A DNA stretch of 64,000 nucleotides from Algoriphagus machipongonensis. GTDB taxonomy: Bacteria > Bacteroidota > Bacteroidia > Cytophagales > Cyclobacteriaceae. Below, one piece after another: positions 9,371 through 18,324 of the stretch (positions are counted from its first letter, which is position 1; every line of letters begins with the position of its first letter). A program made the translations under genes and the position numbers. The stretch spans positions 4,033,001 through 4,097,000 of the forward strand of contig NZ_CM001023.1 in the NCBI RefSeq assembly GCF_000166275.1, given 5' to 3'. The notes beneath the pieces are model-generated. The model saw nothing but the letters and a program-made list of their open reading frames with translations, was not told the origin of the DNA and made no database searches.

Positions 9371-10084
9371 ATGAAAGAATTCATACTACTTTTCTTAACC
9401 TTAGTAACTTTTTCATTACATACAATTCAAGAAAATAGAATTGCAGATAAATCAAGCTATTTAGCGGATGTAAAAGAAGAATTAAAAAAAGAGTGGCCAA
9501 AAAACAGAACCATCAACCTTGTTTTTCATGGACATTCTGTACCCTCAGGTTATTTTAAAACACCGATTGTCAATACATTAGAAGCCTACCCCTATCAATT
9601 ACTGAGCAAATTAAAAGAGCAATACCCTTATGCAGTGATCAATATAATCAACACTGCCATCGGAGGAGAGAACTCGGTTAGAGGGGCGGAAAGGTTTGAT
9701 TCAGAAGTGTTAAATCACAATCCGGATGTTCTATTGATAGACTATTCCCTAAATGATCGAGGTCCAGGGTTAGAAAAAGCACAATTGGCATGGGAGGAGA
9801 TGATTGAAAAAGCACTCAAAAATGACATTAAAATCCTCCTGTTAACCCCTTCTCCAGATCAAAGAGTGAACATTCTGGACGAAGAAAGTGAACTGGAACA
9901 GCATAGAAGTCAGGTGATCAATTTAGCGAAAAAACATGGCCTTGGACTGGTAGACAGCTATCAATTATTTAAAGAGGAAGTAAAGGAAGGAAATCCTATT
10001 TCTGATTACATGTCTCAGGTAAACCACCCAAATAGCAAAGGGCATCAATTGATTGCTAGTGAAATTTTTGAGTATTTTAAATAA
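9371..10084 (+). CDS. SGNH/GDSL-type hydrolase
   Basis: A 237-residue predicted secreted esterase/lipase-like hydrolase. A hydrophobic N-terminus (1-18) could be a signal peptide. SGNH blocks are visible: GHSVPSG near 53 with the nucleophile serine, a glycine in the TAIGGENS segment, SLNDRG near 125 with the asparagine, and NHPNSKGH near 218 with the catalytic histidine. The substrate could be an acetylated sugar or a lipid ester. No partner genes are evident. Confidence 0.85.
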   Translation: MKEFILLFLTLVTFSLHTIQENRIADKSSYLADVKEELKKEWPKNRTINLVFHGHSVPSGYFKTPIVNTLEAYPYQLLSKLKEQYPYAVINIINTAIGGENSVRGAERFDSEVLNHNPDVLLIDYSLNDRGPGLEKAQLAWEEMIEKALKNDIKILLLTPSPDQRVNILDEESELEQHRSQVINLAKKHGLGLVDSYQLFKEEVKEGNPISDYMSQVNHPNSKGHQLIASEIFEYFK

Positions 10085-10180
10085 GCTACCTTCTCAAGTC
10101 GATTTGAGTCAGATTCTTATGACATTTTCTTAAATTCAAGGGAACTCAAAACGGAAATTGAAAAAAGCCAAAACCTTCCT

Positions 10181-10513
10181 ATGAAAGCAACAATAACATC
10201 ATTGGAATTAAAAAGTCCATTTCATTTTTTTGCTTTGGCAGCAAGTGCTTTAAATATTTCCAGACAATTAAAAGCCACGAATTGCAAGGAATTTAAAAAG
10301 AGAGGTTTTTGGATGAAACACTATACCATGACTCTTTGGGAAAGTGAAAATGAATTGAAAGAATTTGCGAGAAGCGGAGCACATCTTGAAGCCATGAAAG
10401 CAAGTAGTCAGATTGCCAAGGAAATCAGAACATTCACTTTTGACACCGAATCCCTCCCAAATTGGGAGGAAGCAAAATTATTATTGCAAAAAGGAAAGGT
10501 GATAAATTTTTAA
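10181..10513 (+). CDS. Small dimeric alpha+beta-barrel (monooxygenase-like) protein
   Basis: A 110-residue cytoplasmic protein. The segment KKRGFWMKHYTMTLWESENELKEF followed by AHLEAMK resembles the ferredoxin-like dimeric barrels of antibiotic-biosynthesis-monooxygenase and DUF3291-like proteins, which carry a WES..L..F pattern. Assignment is from pattern only. It lies about 130 bases before the GNAT gene on the same strand and may be cotranscribed. Activity is unknown. Confidence 0.55.
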   Translation: MKATITSLELKSPFHFFALAASALNISRQLKATNCKEFKKRGFWMKHYTMTLWESENELKEFARSGAHLEAMKASSQIAKEIRTFTFDTESLPNWEEAKLLLQKGKVINF

Positions 10514-10644
10514 AATCAGCTTCAGAAAGGCAATTCGAGAAATACTTTTTTGCAGAAAAACTCAAAATATCCCAGACAGCTGAAAATCTTCCTGAAAAAT
10601 TGAATTTACTTTGTTTGTTTTTTAAGAAACACGATTGTAAAAAG

Positions 10645-11073
10645 ATGAATATTGTAAAATTCAAAGAGGAACATAGAGATCAAATTCTGAAAGTATGGGA
10701 AGATTCTGTTCTCAAGTCACATGACTTTTTAAATCCAGATGATTTTCAGGAAATCAAGAAATTAGTAAACAGCATTGATTTCAATGATCTCGAGGTGTAC
10801 TGCTTAATAGATCAAAATAAGGTACATGGTTTTATTGGAGTAGCTGATCAAAATATTGAAATGTTATTCATAGCCCCTTCCCACTTTGGACAAGGGCTGG
10901 GTAAACGATTAGTCAATTTTGCTATCCTTGAGCTTGAAGCAAAAAAAGTTGATGTCAATGAACAGAACAGAAATGCAGTAGGATTTTATCAAAAACTAGG
11001 GTTCCAAACTTTTGAAAGAACAGAGTTAGATGATCAAGGCAGAAACTATCCTTTACTAAGGATGAAGCTTTAA
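10645..11073 (+). CDS. GNAT-family N-acetyltransferase
   Basis: A 142-residue acetyl-CoA-dependent transferase. The acetyl-CoA loop APSHFGQGLGKRLV (Q-x-x-G-x-G type) and the following helix, plus the C-terminal NAVGFYQKLGF motif, are diagnostic of the GNAT fold. I chose ATG 10645 because the reading frame stays open upstream to 10462 but that part does not look like GNAT sequence and overlaps the preceding gene. The substrate is unknown. A bidirectional terminator follows. Confidence 0.85.
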   Translation: MNIVKFKEEHRDQILKVWEDSVLKSHDFLNPDDFQEIKKLVNSIDFNDLEVYCLIDQNKVHGFIGVADQNIEMLFIAPSHFGQGLGKRLVNFAILELEAKKVDVNEQNRNAVGFYQKLGFQTFERTELDDQGRNYPLLRMKL

Positions 11074-11100
11074 GGATATATTTCATTCAGAGAACATAAA

Positions 11101-11135
11101 AAAAAGGAGCCACTGCAAATTAGTGGCTCCTTTTT
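11101..11135. terminator. Bidirectional terminator between convergent genes
   Basis: Arms AAAAAGGAGCCACT and AGTGGCTCCTTTTT form a 14-bp stem around a seven-base loop. The hairpin lies between the GNAT gene (plus) and the sulfatase (minus) and has A and T runs that serve both directions. Confidence 0.9.
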
Positions 11136-11153
11136 GTTTCTTAGCAAAACTTA

Positions 11154-12830
11154 TCAATCCTTTCTTCGCTCCAGGATCTTTTCTACTTTTTCTTTAGAGG
11201 TCCCGTAGATTCTTCCTTCCGAAGCATCCTCTACATAGCGATCAATATATTGCTGACTAAGCTCTGGGCTGTCTTTGTATTTGACGCGCATCTTCTCCAA
11301 ACGCTCATGAAGGTCAGCTCGAACTTCTGCATATTCCGGATCATCATACACATTCTTCAGCTCTTTAGGATCTTTATTACGATCGATCAACTCCCATTCA
11401 TCTTCTACAAAATAGTAGTGGATCAATTTGTAGTCTTTCGTCACGATCGCATAGTGCCTGTTGACCATATGTTCTGCAGGGTATTCGTAGTAATGATAGT
11501 ACACTTCATCTCGAGTCCACTGATCTTCATTTCCAGTTAGGAGTGGCATCATGCTTTCTCCTTGCATATCAGCCGGAGCGTCTACCCCTGCGGCATCCAA
11601 AAATGTCTGTGCGAAATCTAGGTTTTGGACCATCGCATCGGATTTAGTACCTGCTTTGGCTTTTCCTGGCCATGCAACAATCAAAGGCGTTTTGAAGGAC
11701 TCATCGTAAACAAATCGCTTGTCAAACCAACCGTGCTCTCCCAAGTAAAATCCCTGATCAGAAGTGTAAACGATAATGGTATTTTCCAAAAGATTGTTTT
11801 CCTCTAGGTAATCAAGAAGCCTTCCTACATTTTCATCCACAGACTTAATGGTTCCCAAATAGTCTTGCATATATCGTTGGAACTTCCATTTCATCATATC
11901 TTCCTCAGTCATGGAGGGATATATTTTCTTAAACTCCTCGGCTACTTTTCCATAGGCTTTGTCAAAATTTGCCTTCTGTTCTGGAGTAAACCTTTTCCAA
12001 TGATTGACAAATCTACCTTTATCATTCCTAATTTCCTCTATGCCCAGTTCATCCATCGTTTCTGGGTAAAGCTTGTTATCACCTGACCAACCCATATCCT
12101 TCAAAATGCTCATTTCAGCTTCAGCAGCAGCATTTGTTCTACCAGAATAATCGTCAAACAAAGTAGCAGGCTCTGGGAATGTTCTATTCGTGAATTCTTC
12201 TAAATGGCGCTCTGCCATTAACCAGGCTCTATGCGGTGCTTTATGTAGATACATCAGCATAAATGGGTCTTCTTCTTTTCTTTCATTAGAAAGCCAATCC
12301 AAAGTCATGTCCGTAATAATATCTGTTACATAACCCTCCACTTTGATATTGCCTTCATTCTTGGTGATAAAATCAGGATTGTAATATGAGCCTTGACCCG
12401 GCAAAATCTTAAACTGATCAAAACCTTTTGGATTATTCCCAAAGTGTAGTTTACCAAACATAGCCGTCTGATATCCACCATCTTGTAATAGCTGAGGGAA
12501 GGTCACATTAGTAGTATCAAAAGGATAATAGTTATCAATCTTCCCATTTAAATGCGAGTGTTTACCCGTCAAAATGGTGGCTCTTGAAGGAGCACATATC
12601 GAATTGGTAACCGAGGCATTGGTAAACAAAATCCCCATATCTGCAATCCTATCGATATTTGGAGTTTCGATCAGGCTATTATCATAAGCCGAAATCGCCT
12701 GATAAGCATGATCATCAGACATGATGAAAATGATGTTGGGACGCTGAGATTTTTCTTCCTTTGCTTCTTGACATCCTGTCAAAAGAGTGATTCCTAGAAA
12801 GAATGAAAGAATTAAATGAATGTATTTCAT
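11154..12830 (-). CDS. S1-family sulfatase lipoprotein (copy A of a tandem pair)
   Basis: A 558-residue arylsulfatase-type enzyme that removes sulfate esters from glycans. Lipobox LLTGC places Cys20 as the lipid anchor, so it is probably surface or periplasmic. Metal site DD at 39-40 (IMSDDHAYQ) and the formylglycine motif CAPSRATILTG with Cys79 are intact; TSDQGFYLGEHGWFDKR is the second metal block. The overall pattern resembles S1 sulfatases of the N-acetylglucosamine-6-sulfatase-like group, but substrate is inference. It is a close paralogue of the neighbouring gene at 13028-14728. No formylglycine-generating enzyme is encoded in this window. Confidence 0.92.
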   Translation of the reverse strand: MKYIHLILSFFLGITLLTGCQEAKEEKSQRPNIIFIMSDDHAYQAISAYDNSLIETPNIDRIADMGILFTNASVTNSICAPSRATILTGKHSHLNGKIDNYYPFDTTNVTFPQLLQDGGYQTAMFGKLHFGNNPKGFDQFKILPGQGSYYNPDFITKNEGNIKVEGYVTDIITDMTLDWLSNERKEEDPFMLMYLHKAPHRAWLMAERHLEEFTNRTFPEPATLFDDYSGRTNAAAEAEMSILKDMGWSGDNKLYPETMDELGIEEIRNDKGRFVNHWKRFTPEQKANFDKAYGKVAEEFKKIYPSMTEEDMMKWKFQRYMQDYLGTIKSVDENVGRLLDYLEENNLLENTIIVYTSDQGFYLGEHGWFDKRFVYDESFKTPLIVAWPGKAKAGTKSDAMVQNLDFAQTFLDAAGVDAPADMQGESMMPLLTGNEDQWTRDEVYYHYYEYPAEHMVNRHYAIVTKDYKLIHYYFVEDEWELIDRNKDPKELKNVYDDPEYAEVRADLHERLEKMRVKYKDSPELSQQYIDRYVEDASEGRIYGTSKEKVEKILERRKD

Positions 12831-12869
12831 TGGGATTGGTGAATGGATTACGTTTTAAAATCCTCCTTA

Positions 12870-12886
12870 CCCCCTTTTGAAGGGGG
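12870..12886. repeat. Palindromic intergenic element CCCCCTT-AAGGGGG
   Basis: Seven-base arms CCCCCTT and AAGGGGG flank a three-base loop in the gap between the duplicated sulfatases. The surrounding sequence has the look of a dispersed Bacteroidota intergenic repeat, but I cannot confirm copies elsewhere. Confidence 0.5.
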
Positions 12887-12970
12887 AATTGGTTAGAGGT
12901 ATAATTGAAAATTTCAGATTATTATAAGTAAATATTAAGGCAAATCGGTCAACGTTTTTTAGGCATTGAG

Positions 12971-13026
12971 AACTGTTTACTGATCACTGAACCCTGTCTG
13001 CTGCGACTGCTCACTGCTCACTGCCT
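12971..13026. repeat. Degenerate heptameric repeat with periodic CTG
   Basis: About eight units near 7 bp long (for example CACTGAA, ACTGCTC, ACTGCTC, ACTGCCT) run up to the stop codon of the second sulfatase on the minus strand. The last units are nearly identical, the first ones are diverged. Confidence 0.6.
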
Positions 13027-13027
13027 A

Positions 13028-14728
13028 CTAATTTTCTGTCGAAAGCTTTCTATCCTTAAAGATCTTATCCAGCAACTCGGTATTCTTCCCTCCTGCATAA
13101 GAATTATTCTCCTGCAAGTAATCTAAATACTCATTAAGGTAGCGTTGAGAAATCTGTGAATTATCTCCATACTTTTCTCTCAATCCATCTAGTTGCTCGT
13201 GAAGCTCCGCCTGGATCTCGGCATAGGCTGGGTCATCATACACATTTTTGAGCTCCATTGGATCATTCTTACGATCGATAAGCTCCCATTCGTCTACATC
13301 AAAGTAATAATGAACCAACTTGTAATCTTGAGTCACGATTGCATAATGGCGCTTCACCATATGCACAGATGGGTATTCATAGTAATGATAATACACGGCA
13401 TCCCGGGTCCAATTATCTAAATCTCCGGTCAATAATGGCAAGAGGCTTTCTCCTTGCATATCTGCAGGTGCTTCGATCCCTGCTGCGGCCAAAAATGTCT
13501 GTGCGAAATCCAAATTTTGAACCATCTCATCCGATTTGGTTCCAGCTTGAACTTTACCAGGCCAAGCCATTAATAGGGGTGTTTTAAAGGACTCATTGTA
13601 AATGAATCGCTTGTCAAACCACCCGTGTTCGCCTAGATAAAAACCTTGATCAGAAGTATAGACGATGATGGTATTATCCATTAAATCATTTGCTTCCAGA
13701 TAATCCAAAACACGACCTACGTTTTCATCAACTGCTTTGATGGTACCGAGGTAATCCTGCATGTAGCGTTGGTATCTCCACTTCATTTTATCTTCCTCTG
13801 TCATGTTAGGATACGCTTTTTTGAAGTCTTCTATAACTTTTTCATAAGCCTTATCCCAAACTGCTCGCTGCTCAGGGTTCATACGACCAACTTCACCTTC
13901 AAACGCCGCTTTATCCCATCCCGAGGTAGGTTCAATCCCCAATTCGTCCATGACTTCTGGACGAATTTTAGAGTCACCAGCCCAGTGCATATCTTTCAAC
14001 AGGTTCATTTCTGCTTCTTTTGCTGCTCTTCCTCTTCCAGAATAATCATCAAAAAGCGTTGCTGGCTCCTTAAATGTTCGGTTGGTAAATTCCTCCACAT
14101 GTCTTCCTGCCGGCAGCCATTCTCTATGCGGCGCTTTGTGTAGGTACATCAACATAAAAGGATCTTCATCATTTCTTTCATTCTCCAGCCAATCCAAAGT
14201 CATGTCAGTAATAATATCTGTCACATAGCCTTCTACCTGAATATTACCTTCATTTTTGGTGATGAAATTCGGGTTATAATATTTACCCTGTCCTGGTAAG
14301 ATTTTATATTGATCAAAGCCTTTAGGACTATTTCCAAAATGAAGTTTACCAAACATGGCAGTCTGATATCCTGCATCTTGTAGAATTTGTGGGAAAGTCA
14401 CATTGGTCGTATCAAAAGGAAAGTGGTTATCCACCTTACCATTAATATGTGAGTGCTTTCCTGTCAATATTGTAGCCCGGGAAGGAGCACAAATAGAATT
14501 CGTTACAGAGGCATTCGTAAATAACATCCCCATATCTGCGATTCTATCAATGTTAGGGGTTTCTATCAGCGTATTGTCGTAAGCTGAGATGGCCTGATAC
14601 GCATGATCATCAGACATGATAAAGACGATGTTCGGCCTTTTTTGCTCAGTTTTCTCCTCTTGGCTAGTGCAGGATATCAGCAATGGAATCGCGCATAAGC
14701 CAATAAGCAAGGATGAAATATTTTTCAT
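13028..14728 (-). CDS. S1-family sulfatase lipoprotein (copy B of a tandem pair)
   Basis: A 566-residue sulfatase closely related along its whole length to the gene at 11154-12830. Lipobox LLISC gives Cys20. The metal block IMSDDHAYQAISAYDN and formylglycine motif CAPSRATILTG with Cys80 are intact. The two copies differ most in the middle (about 240-290, near the MDELGIE segment) and at the C-terminus, where this copy has extra residues. That pattern suggests duplication followed by shift in substrate loops; this is inference. Both point the same way with a 197-base gap holding repeats. Confidence 0.92.
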   Translation of the reverse strand: MKNISSLLIGLCAIPLLISCTSQEEKTEQKRPNIVFIMSDDHAYQAISAYDNTLIETPNIDRIADMGMLFTNASVTNSICAPSRATILTGKHSHINGKVDNHFPFDTTNVTFPQILQDAGYQTAMFGKLHFGNSPKGFDQYKILPGQGKYYNPNFITKNEGNIQVEGYVTDIITDMTLDWLENERNDEDPFMLMYLHKAPHREWLPAGRHVEEFTNRTFKEPATLFDDYSGRGRAAKEAEMNLLKDMHWAGDSKIRPEVMDELGIEPTSGWDKAAFEGEVGRMNPEQRAVWDKAYEKVIEDFKKAYPNMTEEDKMKWRYQRYMQDYLGTIKAVDENVGRVLDYLEANDLMDNTIIVYTSDQGFYLGEHGWFDKRFIYNESFKTPLLMAWPGKVQAGTKSDEMVQNLDFAQTFLAAAGIEAPADMQGESLLPLLTGDLDNWTRDAVYYHYYEYPSVHMVKRHYAIVTQDYKLVHYYFDVDEWELIDRKNDPMELKNVYDDPAYAEIQAELHEQLDGLREKYGDNSQISQRYLNEYLDYLQENNSYAGGKNTELLDKIFKDRKLSTEN

Positions 14729-14968
14729 AAGAATATAGTATAAATTGGGTATCAGGGTTATTCGACTCTATCAAATCTAACATTAATCTATTCTGTGGCA
14801 AAAGCCGAGATCTTGTCGGGAATAGACTTTGTAAGAGGTGAACCTTTCAAGATAAGCTTAAAGTGTGAATATATTTTAAGCTTTAAATCTTTCCTAATAA
14901 AATTGGTGCATTTGGACTAATAGTTATAATTTGGCTAACCCAAAATTTATTTATTGACTCAGTTTCCT

Positions 14969-16414
14969 ATGCAAAAGATTTTAATTTTTATTACGTTTTT
15001 GCTCTCCATCTCATCTTATGCTCAGGAAGCAAAGAAGCCAAACGTCCTCTTTATTATTGCTGATGATTTGACCACCACTGCAATTGGAGCTTATGGAAAT
15101 CCCGTTCCCAAAACCCCAGTTATTGATCAGCTTGCGAAGGAAAGTACCGTATTTTCACATGCTTATAGTCAATACCCTGTTTGTGGCCCATCCCGAGCTT
15201 CGATGATGTTTGGGTATTATCCCAGCGCAACGCAAACTTATGGCTATGTAAGTGGTAGAAAAAATGTAGGCTCAGACCGACCTTCTTTGGCAGAACTTTT
15301 TAAAGAAAAGGGCTATTACACCGCCCGAGTGAGCAAGATCTATCACATGGGCGTGCCAGGAGATATAGAAAAGGGCTCAGATGGTCAAGACGATCCAGCT
15401 TCTTGGACAGAGAAATTTAACTCAAAAGGTCCCGAATGGACCGCCGAAGGCAAAGCCGAGTTGGTGCAAAATAATCCTGATGGCAGCATAGAGCGAAAAG
15501 GTGGCAATGTGATGACGATTGTCCAGGCAGATGGAGATGACCTTGTTCATTCAGATGGAAAAACTGCTAAAAAAGCCTCTGAATTAATTCGTGAACATAA
15601 AGACGAACCCTTCTTTTTAGCGGTTGGGTTTGTTCGTCCTCATGTCCCTTTTGTCGCCCCGGCAAGCTACTTCGACCCTTACCCTTTTGCAAAAATTACT
15701 ACACCAAAACAAGCTCCGAATGATTGGGAAGATATCCCTGAGCGTGGTATCAATTATGTCACCAGTGTAAATGCGGAGATGAATCAGGAGCAGAAGCAAA
15801 AAGCGATTGCAGCTTATTATGCTTCTGTTTCTTATATGGATACCCAAGTAGGAAAAGTACTCACAACGCTAAAAGAAGAAGGCTTAGAGAACAACACTAT
15901 CATTGTGTTTACATCTGATCATGGGTTTCACCTAGGCGAACATGAGTTCTGGATGAAAGTCAGTTTACATGAAGAGTCTGTAAAAGTCCCTATGATGATC
16001 AAAGTGCCTGGGAAAAACCCTGCGGTAGTCCACTCATTTACAGAACTGATTGACCTTTACCCTACTCTGGCCGATTTGGCTGGATTGGATTACCCTAAGG
16101 CTATTCAAGGGAAAAGTCTAAAGCCTTTAATAGAAAACCCAAATAAGAAAGTTAGGGACATGGCATTTTCTGTCAGTCAAGGAGGGAGGTCATTTCTGGT
16201 CAGAACGGAAAAATGGGCTTATATCCAATATAACGAAGATGCTTCCGCTGGAATGGAGCTTTTTGATATGGAAAATGACCCCAAGCAATTCAACAATTTG
16301 GCGAATGACCCAGCATATTCGAAAGCCCTTAAAGAAATGCAATCAAGACTAATCCAAAAGCTAAAGAAAGTCCGAAAAAATGATTTGGAAATTGACTACA
16401 ACTCTGCGAAATGA
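14969..16414 (+). CDS. S1-family sulfatase, iduronate-2-sulfatase-like, secreted
   Basis: A 481-residue sulfatase with signal peptide (1-18, ending SSYAQ). The formylglycine motif is CGPSRASMM with Cys72; the metal block is IIADDLTTTAIGAYGN. The CGPSR form followed by Gly-Tyr-Tyr-Pro and the HEFWMKVSLHEESVKVP segment resemble iduronate-2-sulfatase-like S1 enzymes. I chose ATG 14969 over an upstream TTG at 14954, because the signal peptide then starts naturally. The last four bases overlap the next gene (ATGA), so the two are translationally coupled and likely act on the same glycan. Confidence 0.9.
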   Translation: MQKILIFITFLLSISSYAQEAKKPNVLFIIADDLTTTAIGAYGNPVPKTPVIDQLAKESTVFSHAYSQYPVCGPSRASMMFGYYPSATQTYGYVSGRKNVGSDRPSLAELFKEKGYYTARVSKIYHMGVPGDIEKGSDGQDDPASWTEKFNSKGPEWTAEGKAELVQNNPDGSIERKGGNVMTIVQADGDDLVHSDGKTAKKASELIREHKDEPFFLAVGFVRPHVPFVAPASYFDPYPFAKITTPKQAPNDWEDIPERGINYVTSVNAEMNQEQKQKAIAAYYASVSYMDTQVGKVLTTLKEEGLENNTIIVFTSDHGFHLGEHEFWMKVSLHEESVKVPMMIKVPGKNPAVVHSFTELIDLYPTLADLAGLDYPKAIQGKSLKPLIENPNKKVRDMAFSVSQGGRSFLVRTEKWAYIQYNEDASAGMELFDMENDPKQFNNLANDPAYSKALKEMQSRLIQKLKKVRKNDLEIDYNSAK

Positions 16415-17637
16415 AAAGTTCGATTAAACAAATTGCACTTTTTACTTTCACACTGTTAATAAGTGGTGAAGCATTTTCTCAATTTCAGGTCAAGACTCTA
16501 GCAGTAGATGCAGAATTGGTTCAAACAGGTAAAAGCACATTTTTGGATGGCCCCTCTGTTTTAAAACTGAAGGACTATTTTGTTTGGGGAGGATCTGTAG
16601 TGGAAGGAAATGATGGGAAATACCACATGCTTTTTTCTCTTTGGGAAAGTGGTGATGATAAAGATAGCTTCACCCAATCTTGGGTTTTGGAAAGTAAAAT
16701 AGGGTATGCTGTTTCTGATTTTCCAGATAAAGATTTTCAATTTCAAAAGATTATTCTCAAAGGGGCAAGGTATGAAGGGAATAAGGATGCTTGGGACGCA
16801 CAAGGTGTCCATAACCCTCATGTAAAAAAATTTGATGGTAGCTTTTACTTATACTACATAGGGGGAAAAGACCCAGGAAAAAAAATAGCACCAGATGTGG
16901 ATAAGCGAAATAGAGTACAACAAAGTCAGCAAATGGGAGTCATCCGATTTGATTCATTCCAAGACTTGTTAAACGGAGAATTTAAGCGATCCAAAAACCC
17001 CATTCTCAGCCCAAGAACCCGAGTGAAACCAACAAATGTGGTCAACCCCTCGCCCAAAGGGACTATTGCAAAACCAGACAACTTAATTGTTGTCAATCCA
17101 TCGGTAGAATATAATCCCAAGACCAAGGAATACATGCTCTTTTTCAAAGGAAATATCTATGAACCCTCTTGGAAAGGTGTTCATGGGGTGGCTACCGGCC
17201 CCAGCCCTTTGGGACCATTTAAGGCTAGAGATGAATTCATCTTTGATGTACGGATGCCAGACGGGAAAATCGCTAGCACCGAAGACCCCTATGTTTGGTT
17301 TTCAAGTAAACACGACAGCTTCTTTGCAATTGTGAAAGACTTTTCAGGAGCGGTGACTGGAGGAGAAAAGAAGGCTTTGGCTCTTCTTAAATCCCATGAT
17401 GGAATTAAATGGGAAACGACAGAAAATTCTTTATTTATGAAGCGGGAAGTCACATTAAAATCTGGCCAAATAATTCAATTGGACAGAATGGAAAGGCCGC
17501 AACTTCTTTTGAATGAAGACGGAGTACCACTCTATCTCTATTGCGCTGCCGCCGTGGAAAATGTGAATCCTAAAAATGATGGGAGCTCATTTAATTTACA
17601 AATACCTTTAGCCTTGGGAAACAAAAACCAAAACTGA
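16411..17637 (+). CDS. Secreted beta-propeller glycosidase-like protein
   Basis: A 408-residue protein with a signal peptide (1-23, ending EAFSQ). Repeated motifs such as DGKYHMLFSLWE, FDGSFYLYYIGG, YNPKTKEYMLFFKGN and EDPYVWFSSKHDSFFAIVKD are those of five-bladed beta-propeller glycosidases (GH43, GH117 and related). Acidic residues are available for catalysis, but I cannot assign a family or a sugar. Its four-base overlap with the iduronate-sulfatase-like gene suggests a desulfation followed by glycosidic cleavage of one oligosaccharide. Confidence 0.72.
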   Translation: MKSSIKQIALFTFTLLISGEAFSQFQVKTLAVDAELVQTGKSTFLDGPSVLKLKDYFVWGGSVVEGNDGKYHMLFSLWESGDDKDSFTQSWVLESKIGYAVSDFPDKDFQFQKIILKGARYEGNKDAWDAQGVHNPHVKKFDGSFYLYYIGGKDPGKKIAPDVDKRNRVQQSQQMGVIRFDSFQDLLNGEFKRSKNPILSPRTRVKPTNVVNPSPKGTIAKPDNLIVVNPSVEYNPKTKEYMLFFKGNIYEPSWKGVHGVATGPSPLGPFKARDEFIFDVRMPDGKIASTEDPYVWFSSKHDSFFAIVKDFSGAVTGGEKKALALLKSHDGIKWETTENSLFMKREVTLKSGQIIQLDRMERPQLLLNEDGVPLYLYCAAAVENVNPKNDGSSFNLQIPLALGNKNQN

Positions 17638-17666
17638 TTTCACTCATTTTTAAGTATTAACAATCA

Positions 17667-18323
17667 ATGCCAATAATGGAAAATAAAATTAAGACGAAGG
17701 ACAAAATACTTCTGGAAGCAATTACACTCTATAATGAGCAAGGAATCCAAAATGTCACCAGTCGTCATATTGCAAGCAGAATGGGCATAAGTCATGGGAA
17801 TTTAGACTACCATTATAAGACTAAAGAAGATATCATTTTGGCTATTTACTGCAAAATGAGAAATGAAATGTCTGAGTCCTATGTAACTCGTGATCCTGAA
17901 ATTAGTGCAATAGGTCATTTCCACCTTCTTATTCAACAACTAGAAGAATTTCAATACAAATACCGGTTTTTCAACCTTGATGTTTTGGAAGTGACTAGGT
18001 CTTTTCCAAATGTTTCAAAAATAATTCAGGAAACATTTATTAAAAGGAAAGAAACAACAATTCAGCTATTTCAGGAATTTATTTCTTCAGGATTTTTGAA
18101 GGAAATGGAACCAGCTGAACTGCAGCGCTTGGAACATATTATAAGAATGATCATCACTTTTTGGCTTTCGCAAAGAGAGGTAATGACCTCTTACAATTTT
18201 TCAGAAATGGGTTCTATGGTCAAGAGTATTTGGACTATTTTGAATCCCTACCTTACTGAATCTGGGAAAGCAGAATATCAAAAAGCAATAAATAATCATG
18301 GGGTTACCACTATATCAAATTAA
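17667..18323 (+). CDS. TetR-family transcriptional regulator
   Basis: A 218-residue DNA-binding regulator. The N-terminal TetR helix-turn-helix is clear: ITLYNEQGIQNVTSRHIASRMGISHGNLDYHYKTKEDI, about residues 18-55. The C-terminal ligand/dimer domain is not informative. It lies 29 bases after the glycosidase-like gene and its stop is one base before the next sulfatase ATG, so it is probably in the same transcription unit and may control it. The signal it senses is unknown. Confidence 0.85.
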   Translation: MPIMENKIKTKDKILLEAITLYNEQGIQNVTSRHIASRMGISHGNLDYHYKTKEDIILAIYCKMRNEMSESYVTRDPEISAIGHFHLLIQQLEEFQYKYRFFNLDVLEVTRSFPNVSKIIQETFIKRKETTIQLFQEFISSGFLKEMEPAELQRLEHIIRMIITFWLSQREVMTSYNFSEMGSMVKSIWTILNPYLTESGKAEYQKAINNHGVTTISN

Positions 18324-18324
18324 C

